From NCBI RefSeq assembly GCF_027596085.1, contig NC_072467.1, positions 1,648,361 to 1,712,360 on the forward strand: a stretch of 64,000 bases of DNA, read 5' to 3'. The position numbers and the translations under genes were made by a program. Below, piece after piece: positions 14,626 through 28,783 of this stretch (the stretch's first letter is position 1; each line of letters starts with the position of its first letter). The notes beneath the pieces were generated by a model that did no database searches, was not told the origin of the DNA, and saw only the letters and a list, made by a program, of their open reading frames with translations. This DNA comes from Anoplopoma fimbria. Its lineage: Eukaryota; Chordata; Actinopteri; Perciformes; Anoplopomatidae.

Positions 14626-17600
14626 AACATTCCTCAGGATTAAGCTACTGTTTCTTAAAGACAAAAACCCTTACATGAAATGTAAATAGATTTAATTTAT
14701 TTATGGAGAACCTCATTCTATTCTTTGCAGTCTAGTTAGTTACGCCTTTCCTTTGCGACAGCTGTCTTTTCAGACGCTTGCTGCCGGGCCCCAGTCCATT
14801 TACTTGCTTTGGCCCTCTGCAACAGACCCTTCAGTTAGCCCCGCCTCCTGTCCAGCCCACAATCCCTCTATTTTGGATGTCTCACAAAGCCACTGATGTG
14901 ATTAGAGAGAATGATGATTGCAGTTACATAACAGAATCAAATTAATTCGTGGCCTGAACACAGCAGTGGCAGCAAGAAATCACTCAAGCTCTCAAATCTC
15001 CCTTTCTCTTGGTTGTTCCTGTGTTCCCTATGTTCACTCAACTGCCCCCTTTATACCTCTTGCACTGCCCCCCCCTCCTAAAACACACAGACACACCCCT
15101 CTCTGCTCCCTGCCCCTCCCTCTAGTCAATTAAAGTCACATCGAGGGATTAAAAGGAAGTAGGTCAGTGGAGCATTGCTGGAGGAAAGAAACGCAACAAA
15201 CCACGTCAGAAGTCACTGTATCGACCTTGTGAAACACAGACCAAACTAGCGGCGGCTTGTGATCTCATCGTGTCTCGACCAATGCCGTGGCTCCTCACAG
15301 AAGCTGGGTTCAAATCCCACAGACTGAGCTTTACCCTCAACTTGATTTCTCTGCAGCTCACAAGAAACCCCCCTGGAGGGCAGCCTAGGGAGCTGGGCTT
15401 TGGTGGCGGACACTTGATACCCTCTACAGAGTGCTTTGTCTCCAGTCCCCCGAACAGATCCTCTTCAAATGCAGGATTAGAGCAGTGCTACAGGCAATGA
15501 GAGCCCCGTAGCTCCACTGTGAGCAGACAATGCCAATAGCCACCATGCGAGGCAGAAACAGTACACATGCTGTGACATTTTTATATCCCATTCATACAGT
15601 TCATGCACATGCAATGACTGAATGCACATTCTGACTGCTTTGACCCATTCATGCTGTATAGGACTGCTGTCGCAGGTAATCCCTTGCCTTTAATGTTTAC
15701 GGTTTTAAATATGCAAATATACTTAAACATGCATTGCTGATGAATAATAGATTTACAATTACTTACATCAAATACTGTAAGTGGTAAATTAAATTACATG
15801 ACAATAACACCCCGTTTGAAGTTTTAGTTTTGTCACTACAGATTAAATATACTGTACATGTTTCCCATACATTCTGTACAGTTATAGATATTGTATGTAC
15901 AGTACGACCAATAAAGAAAGCCATTGGTTCCGTTTCTATTCCATATGTTACAAAACATCAATAAACAGTTAACATTGAGTCTGCATATACAAAGCTACAT
16001 TATTATTATACAGATTTCCGTACTGAGGAAATTGGTGGAAACCAGTGGGGGTCTGAAATGGCAGCAGCATAGTTGCAAAAGTATTTGTAATGTAAAGTAT
16101 ATGTTTTTTGTAGTAAACAGATTTATAAATGAAAAAAACTGTTATTGTGCAAGTTCCAGCTTCTTTGAATTAAATGTTGTTTTGACATAAATAGCATTCA
16201 TTGTTAAATAACGCTCCTATTGTATATGTCAAAGCAGGTTTAGCCTTCCCAACTGTTCCTGAAGGTGGTGTTAGAAGTGGTCTCCACTGTGGGATGGAAA
16301 CGCAGCAGGGGAGGTGAACAGGGAACGGCTCCTCTTGTACGGTGCCATGACAGAGCGGCTCTGCTGTCAACATATTGTATTGCATTTGTCCAATTTAATC
16401 AGCCTCACATTCACCACACACTATAGGGGACTGAATAATAATGGGAATCAAAGTAACAAGCTTGTCAACGTTGCACATTAACAAGTGAAAATTATCTTAG
16501 CTAGTTCCACACTCACCAGCTGTGAACGACTTGACAACTAATGTAAAAAGGGGTTTTCTATGACAGTCACGAAAACGAGGCGACACATCTAATCATCTCC
16601 CAACATGGAGGGTTCACATGACAGAGGGTTTGAGGTTTGACGTAAAGGGACGCTGCATGTAATTTGTTTACTTTCGTTATAACTTAAGAACGACAAGACT
16701 AACAGACTGGACAAAAAAAAAAGAACACAATTTATAATGCTTTTAAAATACTGCAATACTGTACTTCTCTTGTTGCTGGATGATAAAGTATGTTTGTGCA
16801 TTGTGCTGGCTATATTATTTAAACTTTACTTGGACATTGGAATAAACATTGCCTGGGGTGTCAGACACTTGTATGGGTCATCTATTGATTGCAGGCAGTT
16901 ATATGGAATATCATTCAATAATAAAATGTATGTGAATAAATTGACTTAATGTTACATTACTGAATTGATTTACCTTTAAGTCAGTCTGAGAACTCTCTCC
17001 CCACCAGGGGTGTGTGTTATGGGATACAGTGTGCTGTTCCATGAAGAAGACTTATTTCATTTACATGCATCATTTAATTTAAGCTTACTTTTTTATTAAA
17101 CATTGGCACACCCATCAAACCCTTAACTTACTTGTATTTATGACAAGTACAGTTTAGCCAGATAACAAAATACAAAAGTCTCACTCATTTTGAATTTTTG
17201 TTACAAAGTACTGTTTACAGTCAGGTTCTAAAGTTACATTATGCTTATGAAAAAAAAATGTTTGAGTGAAACCCTGCTGCTATGTAGAAATATGTTAGAA
17301 AGTAAATAGTACGCCAGGTTTAATATAGAGCTGCTGCACAGACACGTCTCATCACTACTAAGCTACCTGATATTTAGAGTACACTCATCATACATGTACA
17401 AACAGACAGAGTGGGACAGAGTTGATTTAGGGTGTGGGCATCGGAAAGCAAAGCTGCAGCCGAACCAAAGTCAAAGGGATTTACAATGCCATGACTAATG
17501 CTCCCTGATGACCACTAAAGGGCCGAGATGGAGGAAAATAAATAATTCCTTTTGACATCAGATAGTCCGAAAGACTTTCCCAAGCTTAGCTCATAATGAA

Positions 17601-20600
17601 GCCCACTCACTGCCCAACTAACTCTTTCCAACATACAACTGCAGTACAATAAAACTACAACGAATCATTGCTTTTAAAAACCACTATGAAACTATGTGCT
17701 TCAGGGACATGTATACTCCCTTCAAGAATTTGTTGGACTTCTATTTTTATCAATACAGTCATTTTTTACAGGTATTATTCTGCTTTATCTAAGAACCATT
17801 ACTGAGTAACTTGCACCGTGTTGTGCTATTATCTCTGATGATGAGGCATGAAGGAATCAATACTTCCTGGTTGGAGCAAACAGCAGTGTTTCGCTTTGTG
17901 AGTGACCACACTAATTATTTCATAATGTGGATACCTGATGCCTTTTCAATCACTCCCCTTACAGCCATTAGCATTTAATTATACTATTGAGAGCATAGCA
18001 GTTTGGTGTAACGCACTGAGTGCTGAAACATATATTTTTAAAAGAGCACATTATTTTCCCGGAAAGTAAGAATAAATAGACTACGAAAAAATAATTTAAG
18101 GATTTGAACAATGGGATCTTGAAGTAGGAAATTAAAGTACTTAACAGAACATTATTTAAGGAAGATTCAAACTCAAAGTTTAACTAGCATTAATAAGGAG
18201 ACAAACTAACAATGTTATAAGGAAGAATACTTCATTTGGAAATCAGAAATAGATGTGCAAATTAGAAAATCTATATTGTTAAGTTAATTGTTTTTAAATT
18301 ATTTTCTATAATTATTTTTTTTTCTAAGCTTTCAATGGTTACAAATGAAAATATTTGAATCTACATATGTAAATAATTTACATACTCCTAATTAAAAGTG
18401 TAACTACAAAGTTACATGTGAGTTTAAACACATCAAATCGAAACATCTTGGACTTTTTTTTTATCATCAGGTCAGTGGTTATATGATTCCTTCTGTGTAG
18501 GACCATAAACTTCCATAATCCAGCCTTAGTGAATGACAACATGATGCAACGTGCTGTAAAAATCCACCAGTTAACGGTGCTTCACAAGGCTATATCTCAA
18601 CACAAAGCTTTATTTAAGGCATCAAAATAAAAAGCAAATCGCTCCACTCCCAAACAGCGGCACACTGGGAACAAAGTTGTTGCTAGATGATGATCGGCTA
18701 ATCAGCTTCAGATGAGACTGAAGACACTTGCACGCTGACTCGACTTCTCCTCTGTCTATGTGTTGTAAGATGAAATACTACACTGCTGGAGACATTGATT
18801 TATGATTAAAAAAAGTGGTCAAGCCTGCCACATCAACACTACATCAAGGCAAAGTGCTGGCAGGGTTGTTGGCTCGAGTCCATGTCTTCAGACGTCCTCC
18901 ATAATGAGCATGTTATCGCATCCTGATTTCAATTAGAGCAGGACACAGATCTAGACAGCTGCATGTTAAAGTGTCTGCACCTCAGGATTCCCCAACGTTA
19001 TCAGATGAGGAGATGACTGAGACAAACCTGATTGGTTCTGTGACAAATTGCCGCAGGTCGCGGTTTAAAACTGACTTGAGAATCCATTTGCTGCGCCTAT
19101 CATACAGAGGAATCACAAGATTTGATGATATGCGTATTTTGATTAGATAAACGTTGTCGAGGATAACATAAACTAATATCTAGAGTGCTAACATCTTGCA
19201 TTACGGGAGGTTGAAAGGCCCAACCTGCACAAAATAGACGCGTTCAACCTTTTAGTTGAAAGAATTATCGTTGATACAAACTCATAAATAAGGATTCATT
19301 TTATTTCTTGTGAAAAATACAAAAGAAATAAGACCATGATCAAAAAGATTTAGAACAACTCCATTATTCATATGTACATAAAAGCAGCTGCTCTGCTATT
19401 CTATCAAAGCATCTCCAGCTAAAAGTTCACATAATATTTTAGGAGGTAAAAAAAGGATGGAGATAGCAATACTGCTAGTAAGATTAGCCATTCTGACCCT
19501 TTGTAGAAATGGCTGTGACAGTGTGAAATTCCACAGACTCGTCACTGTGAGGATAAAAGTCTAAGAAAAGCAAGGGATGAAATCTGCATCCCCGAAAGAG
19601 CCTGCTGCTTTAATCTTTGCATTGTGAAGGCAAAAGACGAGTGAGTCAGATTTACGTCACTATTTGTTTGCTCTTTTTTCCACCCACAAATGCCTCTTCC
19701 TGCTTCTTCTTTCAGACTTGCCTTTAGGAGATGAATCGTTTTACAGTTTAGTTCCTCATTTAAATGAAGTGGGCGGGATGTGGGGAGGGTATTTTAATCA
19801 CTTATATAAATATTTGCATTCACATGGGCTGACCCTTGGAATAGTCTATTACTTCATCTCTTTCTCCCACTGGCCCCCACCTCTCATCCAGACACGCTTA
19901 TTTACCTCTTCTGCTCACCCATTCAATAAGACTCCGAGCAGCCTAGAGACATTAGCATAGCCACACAGCTTCACGGACCAGGCGGCTATGCAGCTTTGTT
20001 CTCCGCTTTGTTCTGAGGGGACAAATAAAGCCTGCTATGTGAGACTGGGAGCAGAGGAGGAAAGGGGGTGTTGGACCGCTGGGGAGATTGGCAAGTCCTC
20101 TGTTTCTACCCTCCAATGCTTTGACAGCGAGTAATAAATTGATCATAGCGTTGGGCATGATGCCGACCTTGAGACTGTCACTTAAAGTAGTAGCTGGGCA
20201 GCGGAGAGAGATAGGTGGTCAACATCCATTTACGATGTGCGTGTGACTGGTAAGACTCGACGATAGTGGTCTGGGATGGATCTCAGAAGAGACAGGGCTC
20301 CTGCATCTTTAATTGTTCAGAGGAACAGAGCCTCATCACAATTATAGAGCATTCAGGAAGCCTCCAAACTCATTTAGCTCTCCTCATCTGGGAACAGGAA
20401 TCCACTAAACACAAATTCCTCTTCTGCAGCCTGCGGCAAAAAGCCTTCCTTTTTTTTTTAAGATTAATAAGATAAGAGATTTAAGCATATCCAAAAGAAA
20501 GAGGGAGAGACTCATTGTTGAAAATGAAGCGTCTCAACGTGTCAGCATGTCCCGTAGATAGGGGCAAAAAAAATAACTTGACAGTGCTCTTATGGTCAAT

Positions 20601-23600
20601 TTCATTACTTTAATTAAAACTTAAGTAAGCTCTAAAAATACACATATTTTGGTCTTTCAGTCAGCTCATTGTCTGCCTGTCTGTAGTGATCGCACAGGGA
20701 CAGTGAGTGAAACATGAGCTCATGAGAGAAAAAACATGCACAAGGCAATACAACTAACATTCATTATAAAAGCTGCTCATCTCTCCGTGCACTCATAATC
20801 TGCTCCCCCTTCCTGTGCATGAGGTAAATTATAACTATAATTGAAACATTGCACGTGCTTAGCAAATGTGAGCTCCCTCATCCATAAGGAGATGGAGGCC
20901 GGAGATCCACTACAACAAATAAACCAATCAAGTCAATGCTGCGTGACATAAAAAAAAACAACAACACATAAACAATTTGTACCAGAGCTGCACGTCAAGA
21001 TAGGCAGATGTGAAAGAAGCCGATGTTGCAGGAATAGCTGCGGGCCTGTTCACAAAATGCCAAAGTGTCTTTAATAGTAATATTCTTTGCTAATGGTTAT
21101 ATGGCTGTGTACACCACAGCCATTGTGATAGATGTCCCTGGGCACCGGCAGTAAGTGCACTCTGATTCCTTGCATGGCCCTCAGTGAGGTACAGCATCAC
21201 AGAATGAAGCCCAGAGTGATGGGAAGGTGTGACCAGGTATATGTCTCTCTCTCTCTGTCTCTCTATCACACACACACATGCACCCAACTCTATATTTGAC
21301 CCCTTCAAACATTCCGCGTTGAAGCTTTCAAGGACCATGAGAGTGAATAAATATTTTAGGTAAAGTAAGCAAGCTGCTCCTTTACCTTTGACAGTGTACA
21401 TTTTTAATGCTGCCACGGACTGGCCGACCACTTTATTGTTCCCTTTCAGGGGGAACCATGTTTACAAGGAACCTCTTTACTCAGGTGGCCTTTACTGATT
21501 TTTAGCAGAATGAGACTATACGCAGATTAAGACTTCATCTGCTCTCTTTCAGGAGTTAGGATTATGTCACTGTAAATCATTGCAGGGGTTTTCTAATCCA
21601 GACGAGAGCCATGCAGATTTCTGCTCAGATTTAATCAGGAAAGAAAAATGTCACCATCATACACCTGTAGAGGGCATTGTGACGCATGTAAGGAACAGTG
21701 GGCCTGCTATGTGCCTCATGAGGCAGCTGAAGGAAAAAACAGACACGGCACAACTGTCACCACAGTGCGAGTCTCCCTCTGCGTAATCACATCACCCTGA
21801 TCACGGCTCTTTAGTCATCACGGTCACATGAGAGAGAGGGGGGGGGAAAAAAGAAGTGACATAATTTCCTCCATTTCAGCACATCTGTTCCACATCTGAC
21901 AGCCATCCAGACAGATTTAGTGAGGTTTTCTGCCCCTTGCTGTAGAGATTGTAAACAGGCTGCTCAGCTTGTGTGGTTAACTCGAACAAGATGTGAAGCC
22001 CAGGGCCAAGTCTGCGTTCAACCTGGGGCCTTCTGATTACGCTGGACCTGGGACAGATTCCAGCCCCCCTTTTTGCCGAATGTCAGCATAAGCCACAACA
22101 CCTGGTCTGAGATCAGTGAGGGAGCACAGAGAAGGCCCAGGCTCTGAGAAGAGGGGGTTGTCCTGCTGTAAGCCAGGGCTGCTGGGCAGATAACTCAGTT
22201 GCGTAACACTGCCCACTTCAACACTAGCCTTAATGAGGAGAGAGCCTTTTCAATTTGCCTCACAATGACGACCTGTGAAGGAGAGAGAGCGAGAGAAGAA
22301 AAGCACGGGGCTGCAGGAATCCCATTTGTATTTTCAAGATGAGCTCTCTCAGACAAAGGTGTCGCTTGTAAGTATCACCTCGTAACACGGCTAATCTCGC
22401 CGCCGAAGATACTGTAAATGACTGCTTAAGACCTCTCATTCATCTGCTGCACTGCTGGCACTCATCCATTTGATCAGCATCATTTAGCACGTAAACATGC
22501 TGCGGGGTGACAGGTATCAGAGCTGCCTCTCTAATCATACACATACAGTACCTCAGCACTGTGGCATGTCCTCATCTATCTCCCTCTCCTCAGAGGCAGA
22601 GCGGCCGCCCAATCAGAATGGATAATACCCTGTGGACCAACTACCCCAGTCTGCACAGACAGAGAAACACTGTGCAGCTAAAAAAGAAAAAGACAGCCCA
22701 GGCCCATTTAGCATTGGTGTGTTGACACTAATGGACACACGGACTACACCCTCATGTTTGAGAATAAGGATATTATGCAGACAACCGGCTATCCCTTCAC
22801 TCTCCTCCCTGAAGCGTAAGGTGTCGGGGAACAATTGGTTTCATGGGTGCTGTGGGGTATCATTTGGTAAGGTCTCCCTGTCTCTGCCTCTACTTTGTGA
22901 GCTGGAGCTGGTGGAGTTTAAGAGGAAGGGGTATTATCTCAGACTCTTGCCAGCCCAGTGCACTCTTTGGGATAATGTTCTTATTGGGCGTGATCCTCCA
23001 ACTGCAGAAGTCATGCTGTCTTTACTCAGAAAAGCAGAGGGGGGACTGGAGGTGGGTGGCTGGCTTCGCCCCAACAGATTTAAAAAAAGAAGAAAAATAA
23101 AGTTTCCGTTACACTTGCTTGAACCCACATGCTTGCAGAAAATTAGGGAATTAGTGAATGGCGGTTCATAATGCCATAATTGCACTTTTAATCGCATGAA
23201 AAATTCAAGGAAAAAGAAACCCATTTATTAGATCTCACATGTGAAAAGCCTTCAAATAAGGATATTACTTATATTTAATACAGATAGAAAACATTTTAAG
23301 TTTGCTTTAAAAACCCAGTTTCAGTTTACCTTTTCAAGATATTCTGTGGTGAAGAATTCACTTAAAGGATTTCTTCCCCCAGCAGTCTTTGTGCACCTGT
23401 TTGATTGCTCTTGCTAAACAAACAAAGCACTCAGGAGGTCATATGGACCAAAGGGAGAACACTTCATCTATCGTCTACACAGCAAACTTTGAAGATTTTT
23501 TTTTTTCCAGTTGTAACTATAAGCTATGTCAATATTTGACTCAGAACCTGACAGGATGTTCGGGGGGGGGGAAGCCGGAGGGATCTACTGTACAGTTCCT

Positions 23601-26600
23601 TAAGCACATTATAACAGTACGAGTGTCTAATAACGCTGTATGGGCACACTGTAGAGACAGGTACACCCTCAGCAGAACGGAACAGGATCATGGGTTGGTG
23701 CCATGATTGTTTGACTCAGCTCACAGAATTAAACATAGCATTATGTTAGCATCTCCCCTCCAGCATCAAATCAGAGCGTCTTTTGAAGAATAAATAAACA
23801 ATCTACGAAGCTCCAGGTGACAAAACAGCGTACTGTCAGCTCCTCAGCATCTGATTAAGTCCATCTCCTTGCCCGTGGCTCACAATCGGAGAGATCAATT
23901 TCAATCTGGAGACGTGATAAAGAGAGACGACAATGCACCCCTGCAGCTGTAAATACACAATGTCATGTCTCAAAATAACTGATGAGAAATGATCCAAGCT
24001 CAAAATGTGCAGGGATTTCATCGCCTCAGCCTCATCCCAGTCCAATAATTTCAGCTAACAGTTCTGTCGACTGTGCAACTCAAAAAAAAACAACAAGGGT
24101 AAAATCAACAGCAGAGCATTAGCCTCAAACGCCAAACAAAAAGACCACCCTTCCTGCTAACATATGAATAAAAGATATTGCATTACAGTCATTTTCTTCT
24201 AGTGTGGTTTCCCAGTTTGCTAATCAAAACGATACGGTGTCATTTCATAAAACAAATGTGTTCTTTATTAACCAGCAGACATTCTAGTCAGACTGTGTTG
24301 CCTGCCAGAAGGAGGTGATTGTGTTATCTGTGAGGCCGGCTGTGCAACTCTCCGCTGGGCTCCTGCAGCTCGAGGATTGTCCCTTACCTCTCCACTACCC
24401 CAAGCACCGCTTCTCCCCTGCACTCTAATTGCCTCCATTACTGTATCTGCAGTCAGATAAAATGCTAATTTCACAGCACATTAATTTCTCCAGGCTGAAC
24501 AATAAGCAACACAAAGCCCAGGCCGCCTGTCTTTGCCTGGGCAAGCACGTCTGCAGCGCTGGGCTCCTTCCCAATGGTAGAGGAGTGAGAGCACCATTAT
24601 GCACAGGTCAATGAAATGAAGGAAAAATCCATCGATTCTACATTTGAAAAGAAAACACAGGAGAAGGGCTGGGGCAGGGTGATTTATCAGTCTCAGACGG
24701 AGTCTGGCAGTCAGGGCTGGAAAAAGCTGAAGAGAAATGCTCCATCCTCATTGGCCTGTTTCGGCCAAGCCATAATACAGCAACATCTGTCTATGAATAG
24801 ATATAGCGTTTCAACCTTCACCTCCAACATGAAAGACTTTTTGAAATGGGATCAGAGTTGTGGAGATAAAACTGTGGGTTAACAATAAAAGATGTGCACA
24901 ACTAAATCTCTGATCTACTAAAACTTTATGGGGTGATTTTGCCATCATTTTTTTGCTCCTTGAGTTCATCGATCATCCTCATTTATCCTGCTCAGAAACA
25001 CCCGTCTGTGTACATCAACCTAATGTTCTCATATTATATGCATGGCTTGATTCCTCCCTCCAGCATCCCCAACTGCCTCTGGATTAGCAAGTCCACACCC
25101 CACTTCACAAATCAAAACGTTTAACATAATAGCTCCCATCCTCTAATGGCTACACAACACACTTCATTTATTCAGCCACAGCTTTTAATAAGTCATTATC
25201 AAATTCTGCTTAATTCTACTCAGCCCTTTAGGATATTGAGGAAAGTGCTATTAACCCTATGCAAAATGTACATTTGTTGGTGTGCGCATGTGTTTGTGCC
25301 AGGAGCAGAGTGAATCCTGTCCCAAGGACAGTCACTCTTCCTGGGAGAGGCAGATTTCCGGCCTGGAGTGGGGCTGGCCTCGTCACTCGCTGATAAGCCC
25401 TTCACATGAGGAGCACTGGAGGGCTCACTGCAGTGTGCACCAACGTAAACAAGTCACATCAAGTCACAATTCAACTCTGCGATTATACAGTATATCAACA
25501 AAGGCTGATGGAATTGTAATATGTTACAAGTTGTTTGGTGATGAACAACCAGGCGGAGTAAAATGAGGCCTAGCTGTTCTTCCATGAAGCCTAGGAAGCC
25601 TGCATGCTGCATAAAGGATGTGAGAAAAGGTATCTTACATATATTTGGGCTATTGGCTTTAAACGTGTAAAAAAATAAACGTAAACAAAACAAATGAAAG
25701 GCGGTTAATTTATGATAAGTATATTTAGTATGGTTACAATAAGCTGAGATGACAAACTTTTTGTACATCAGGTTTGGATACAGTTGACCAACAGTATGCC
25801 AATGACAGGGTTGTATTCTGCTCGCTTAACCACTGTTTGTAAAACAAAACACCCCACACATCGAATCTGCAAGAATGCTTTGTTTTTACTATTATCATTT
25901 AGCTGGTTTGATTCGTTTACTGGTTGGCTGTACACCGCATTCATTTAATAGGTACATTAAATACTCAGCACTTACCTAGTTGTTTATACTCATTTACAGC
26001 AGCTAGGATGCTCTGCCAGACAGCAGACCACATAATCAAAACCCGCCGTAAAACTGATACAAACACGATGATTAGACAAGGTTTAATCTGCATCCAGCAC
26101 TACTAAGAATATGTCATTCATCGGTAAATACTTAATCAGTTAATTGATGGACCACTGATCTTGCAAGTTACAATGGATTTGTGGACCATTGCAACAAGTC
26201 ACACTGGTTTGAATAAACAGAAATTATGTCAAAACCAAAAATAAGTCACTATAATTATTCTGTATACAGTGTGCTGAGACCCCTGAAATACAAATGAATG
26301 TGTTTCCTATTATAATAACAGAGATCCCTCAATGTCCGATGTTAACCTGCACAGTGCTAAAACTGTAAACAAACGTACCTAATCATTTACAAACGCTCAC
26401 CATCCGCACAACTGGAATGGAACTGAACATCTATTAAAACACAGACGGCAAGTGAAAGGCTTAAGTGTGGCAGACTGAGTTACATCATACGCTAGCTGGT
26501 ATTAACCCCTCTGGTTTTCTGAGGCCTGTTCTGGCAAGTCTGTATGGTTTCCTCCTGTTTCCATTCAAACACTCTGAGTGCTGTGGAAGTGTTGACAGAC

Positions 26601-26649
26601 TGAGCACGCCCGCACTGGCTGGCTGGCTAGGGACTGGGTGTGGTGGGGT
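14626..26649. other. Long unique non-coding stretch, mostly AT-rich
   Basis: Twelve kilobases without a supportable gene. The longest frame, 179 codons at 22632-23171, has no domain and ends in low-complexity Lys/Arg codons. A UTR-like AT-rich part with repeated TGTACA/TGTATGTACA motifs and a possible AATAAA polyadenylation hexamer lies at 15680-15920. Strongly AT-rich sequence runs from 16400 to 19400, with a perfect 9-bp-arm palindrome at 18366-18384. A TC then CA simple stretch lies at 21243-21278. There is a GGGGGGGGG run near 23562. No mobile-element end was recognised. Confidence 0.6.
18366..18384. repeat. 19-bp palindrome, AT-rich
   Basis: TATGTAAAT, a single central A, then ATTTACATA, with arms of 9 bp. 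In such AT-rich sequence a palindrome of this size can arise by chance. It is recorded as a possible paired binding site only. Confidence 0.5.
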
Positions 26650-26658
26650 GGAGAGAGA

Positions 26659-26709
<51 letters not shown>
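26650..26709. repeat. (GA)n microsatellite
   Basis: About 60 bp of GA with one GTGA interruption near 26663. It produces spurious Arg-Glu/Leu-Ser frames of 130 and 73 codons. Confidence 0.95.
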
Positions 26710-26713
<4 letters not shown>

Positions 26714-27292
26714 CCTGCTGGAGGAAAAGGAAAAAAGGATAGGAGACTAGGGGCCACAAGCTGCAAGAGGGACAATGAACAGACAAGCTCTGTTAACTGT
26801 GCATCTCAGTATGCATCAGCAGGCACAATGCTAACAGCTCAAAAAGGATACCAATGAGATAATGCTCATCAAAGGGTGTGGAGGACTACTACTGATAGAT
26901 TGAGAGATGTCTCCGGTGGAGGAATTCACTCGGTGCATGTTTGGGATGCGATGGCAGGTGGGATGTGATGATGCCCGCCTCCCCTCCCCTAATTAAACCA
27001 TTACTGCAGGGCGTGGAGACTTGGAGGGGATTACATAATGCACTCCAATGTGCTGGAATGGGCCAGTCCCAGTGGGCAGCAGGCAGTGAGAGAGACAGAC
27101 AGACAGAGAAAGAGGAGAGAGAGGAGAGAGGCATTTGAGGCATTTGAGATTAAGTCCCTTTCATCTTCAACCAGACTCATATTTCCTAAAGTTAAGTACT
27201 AGATGAAGACTGTGCGATTACTCTCTCCCTCTCCGTCTCTCGCTCACTTTCATTCTCCCTTTCGCACACTTTTTGCACACCAACGCACTTGG

Positions 27293-27301
27293 TCTCTCTC
27301 T

Positions 27302-27332
<31 letters not shown>
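27293..27332. repeat. (TC)n followed by T28
   Basis: Six TC units then 28 T. No polyadenylation hexamer, target duplication or body of a processed copy is visible on either side, so it is scored as simple sequence, not a retroposon tail. Confidence 0.9.
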
Positions 27333-28750
27333 GCCTTTAGTAGAGGACTCACGGAATGTACATTCAAATGCCTGTGGAAGACTCAGGCTCCCAATCCCCA
27401 GTGCTAAATACAGGAATTTCTAAGAATCACAGTTCAAAAGGGAGACACTTAGCTATCTGCTCTCACATTGCACAAGAGTACCGCGGTCAATGGCTTGCTA
27501 GGATGCTTACAGTAGGTGCTTCAACATGAGTGGATTATCGCCAGTGTTTCAGAGAATGCTTACAGTGTTGTCTAACCACACAATAAGGGTTAGTTTCAGC
27601 AATCCTCAATGTTACTTTTTGAATTAAAACAGACACATGGAAATAAAGTGTGTGAGTAAGTGATGTCTGGAAACCGCTTAGAAAGTAATGTAATCAAAAA
27701 GAATGAAAAAAAAAATGTCGAAATGTGGAAAAAATGTGTTGTGGCAAGAGTAAATACAGGCATGTGCTTGTATTTAAGGAACCTTTTTTTTTTTTTTCAT
27801 TTACACAGAGCAGATGCGCACTTACACAGTCTTTTAAAAATTCTTCATAAAGAGCTAAAACTCTTTTGTTTCTACCCACACTGGTCATAAGCCACGTTGT
27901 AGGGTAACACCTAAAATCAAAAAACTTTGCACACTGCTTTCTGCCTCAAACGCTCCTTCTGAGAGACTGAGGACCACTGCACTTCTCTAAACACAGAGAT
28001 ACACTCTAACAGGAACAGCTCAGACAGGTCACGCGTGTGCGAGTAAATGGATTTATTATTCTAAATCTCACGTGTGATGAAATTGTTTCAGCAAGATACG
28101 ACGCAGGAGAGTAAATTATTGTGATTAGTCTGATTCAGCCATGATCCGTTGAGGTTGGGGATCTATCACTCAAACCCAGAGAGACAGAACACTAAAACTT
28201 GCTCTCAGTGAGCCCTCTCCAAGTGAATGGAGGGGGGGGTCTATTCTTTGGCTCCAATCACACAGGCTCTCATATGGTTAAGGCATTGAGGGAATCAGGC
28301 AAATTCCTGGTTGTGTGTTTGTGTGAGAAAATAAGAGATCTCCACCAGGGCAAGGCTTCTCCACTCAGCAGTGTTTGCTGAAATAAATCCTGCATCTCCA
28401 GTGGTGCCAGACAGCAGACGCTGTCTTTGCCAGCTGCCTGCCATGAAGCTCTGCTCCATTCTGCTCGCCGTTCGCTGCCGTGACTCTGCTGTCCGGCGCT
28501 CAGCACTCAGCCCCTTGTTTTCATAACAGTTCCGGCACGGACGGCTGGCACAGCTGTTCTGTGGGTCCCCACGGCCTTTTAAAAAAGGCAATAAATCAAT
28601 CTAGGCACTCAATACAGGCGGGAAATTGACCAATTAGAGTGGCCCAAGATGCTTATGTTCAGGCGGACAATTTTACAAATTGGCTATCTATTTATACTAA
28701 CACAGGCACTCCACAAGAAAAAATCACTGGCTGCAGTCAGTGCATTAATG

Positions 28751-28751
<1 letters not shown>

Positions 28752-28783
<32 letters not shown>
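28752..28783. repeat. T32 homopolymer
   Basis: Thirty-two consecutive T. It could be the tail of a minus-strand retroposon, but no AATAAA hexamer (TTTATT on this strand) lies next to it and no flanking direct repeat is seen. Confidence 0.9.

Noticed and set aside
15307..15317. B-box-like GGTTCAAATCC suggesting a tRNA gene or SINE head
   Set aside because: No A box, cloverleaf or terminator at the right spacing.
22632..23171. 179-codon plus-strand frame, the longest in the window outside simple repeats
   Set aside because: No domain, signal or homology that I recognise. It overlaps frames on the other strand, ends in AG-rich low-complexity codons, and one frame of this size is expected by chance.
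26465..26857. 130-codon frame with Arg-Glu repeat
   Set aside because: Kept open by the GA microsatellite, which has no stop codon in most frames.
28752..28783. T32 as the tail of a processed pseudogene on the minus strand
   Set aside because: No polyadenylation hexamer, no coding remnant and no target-site duplication.
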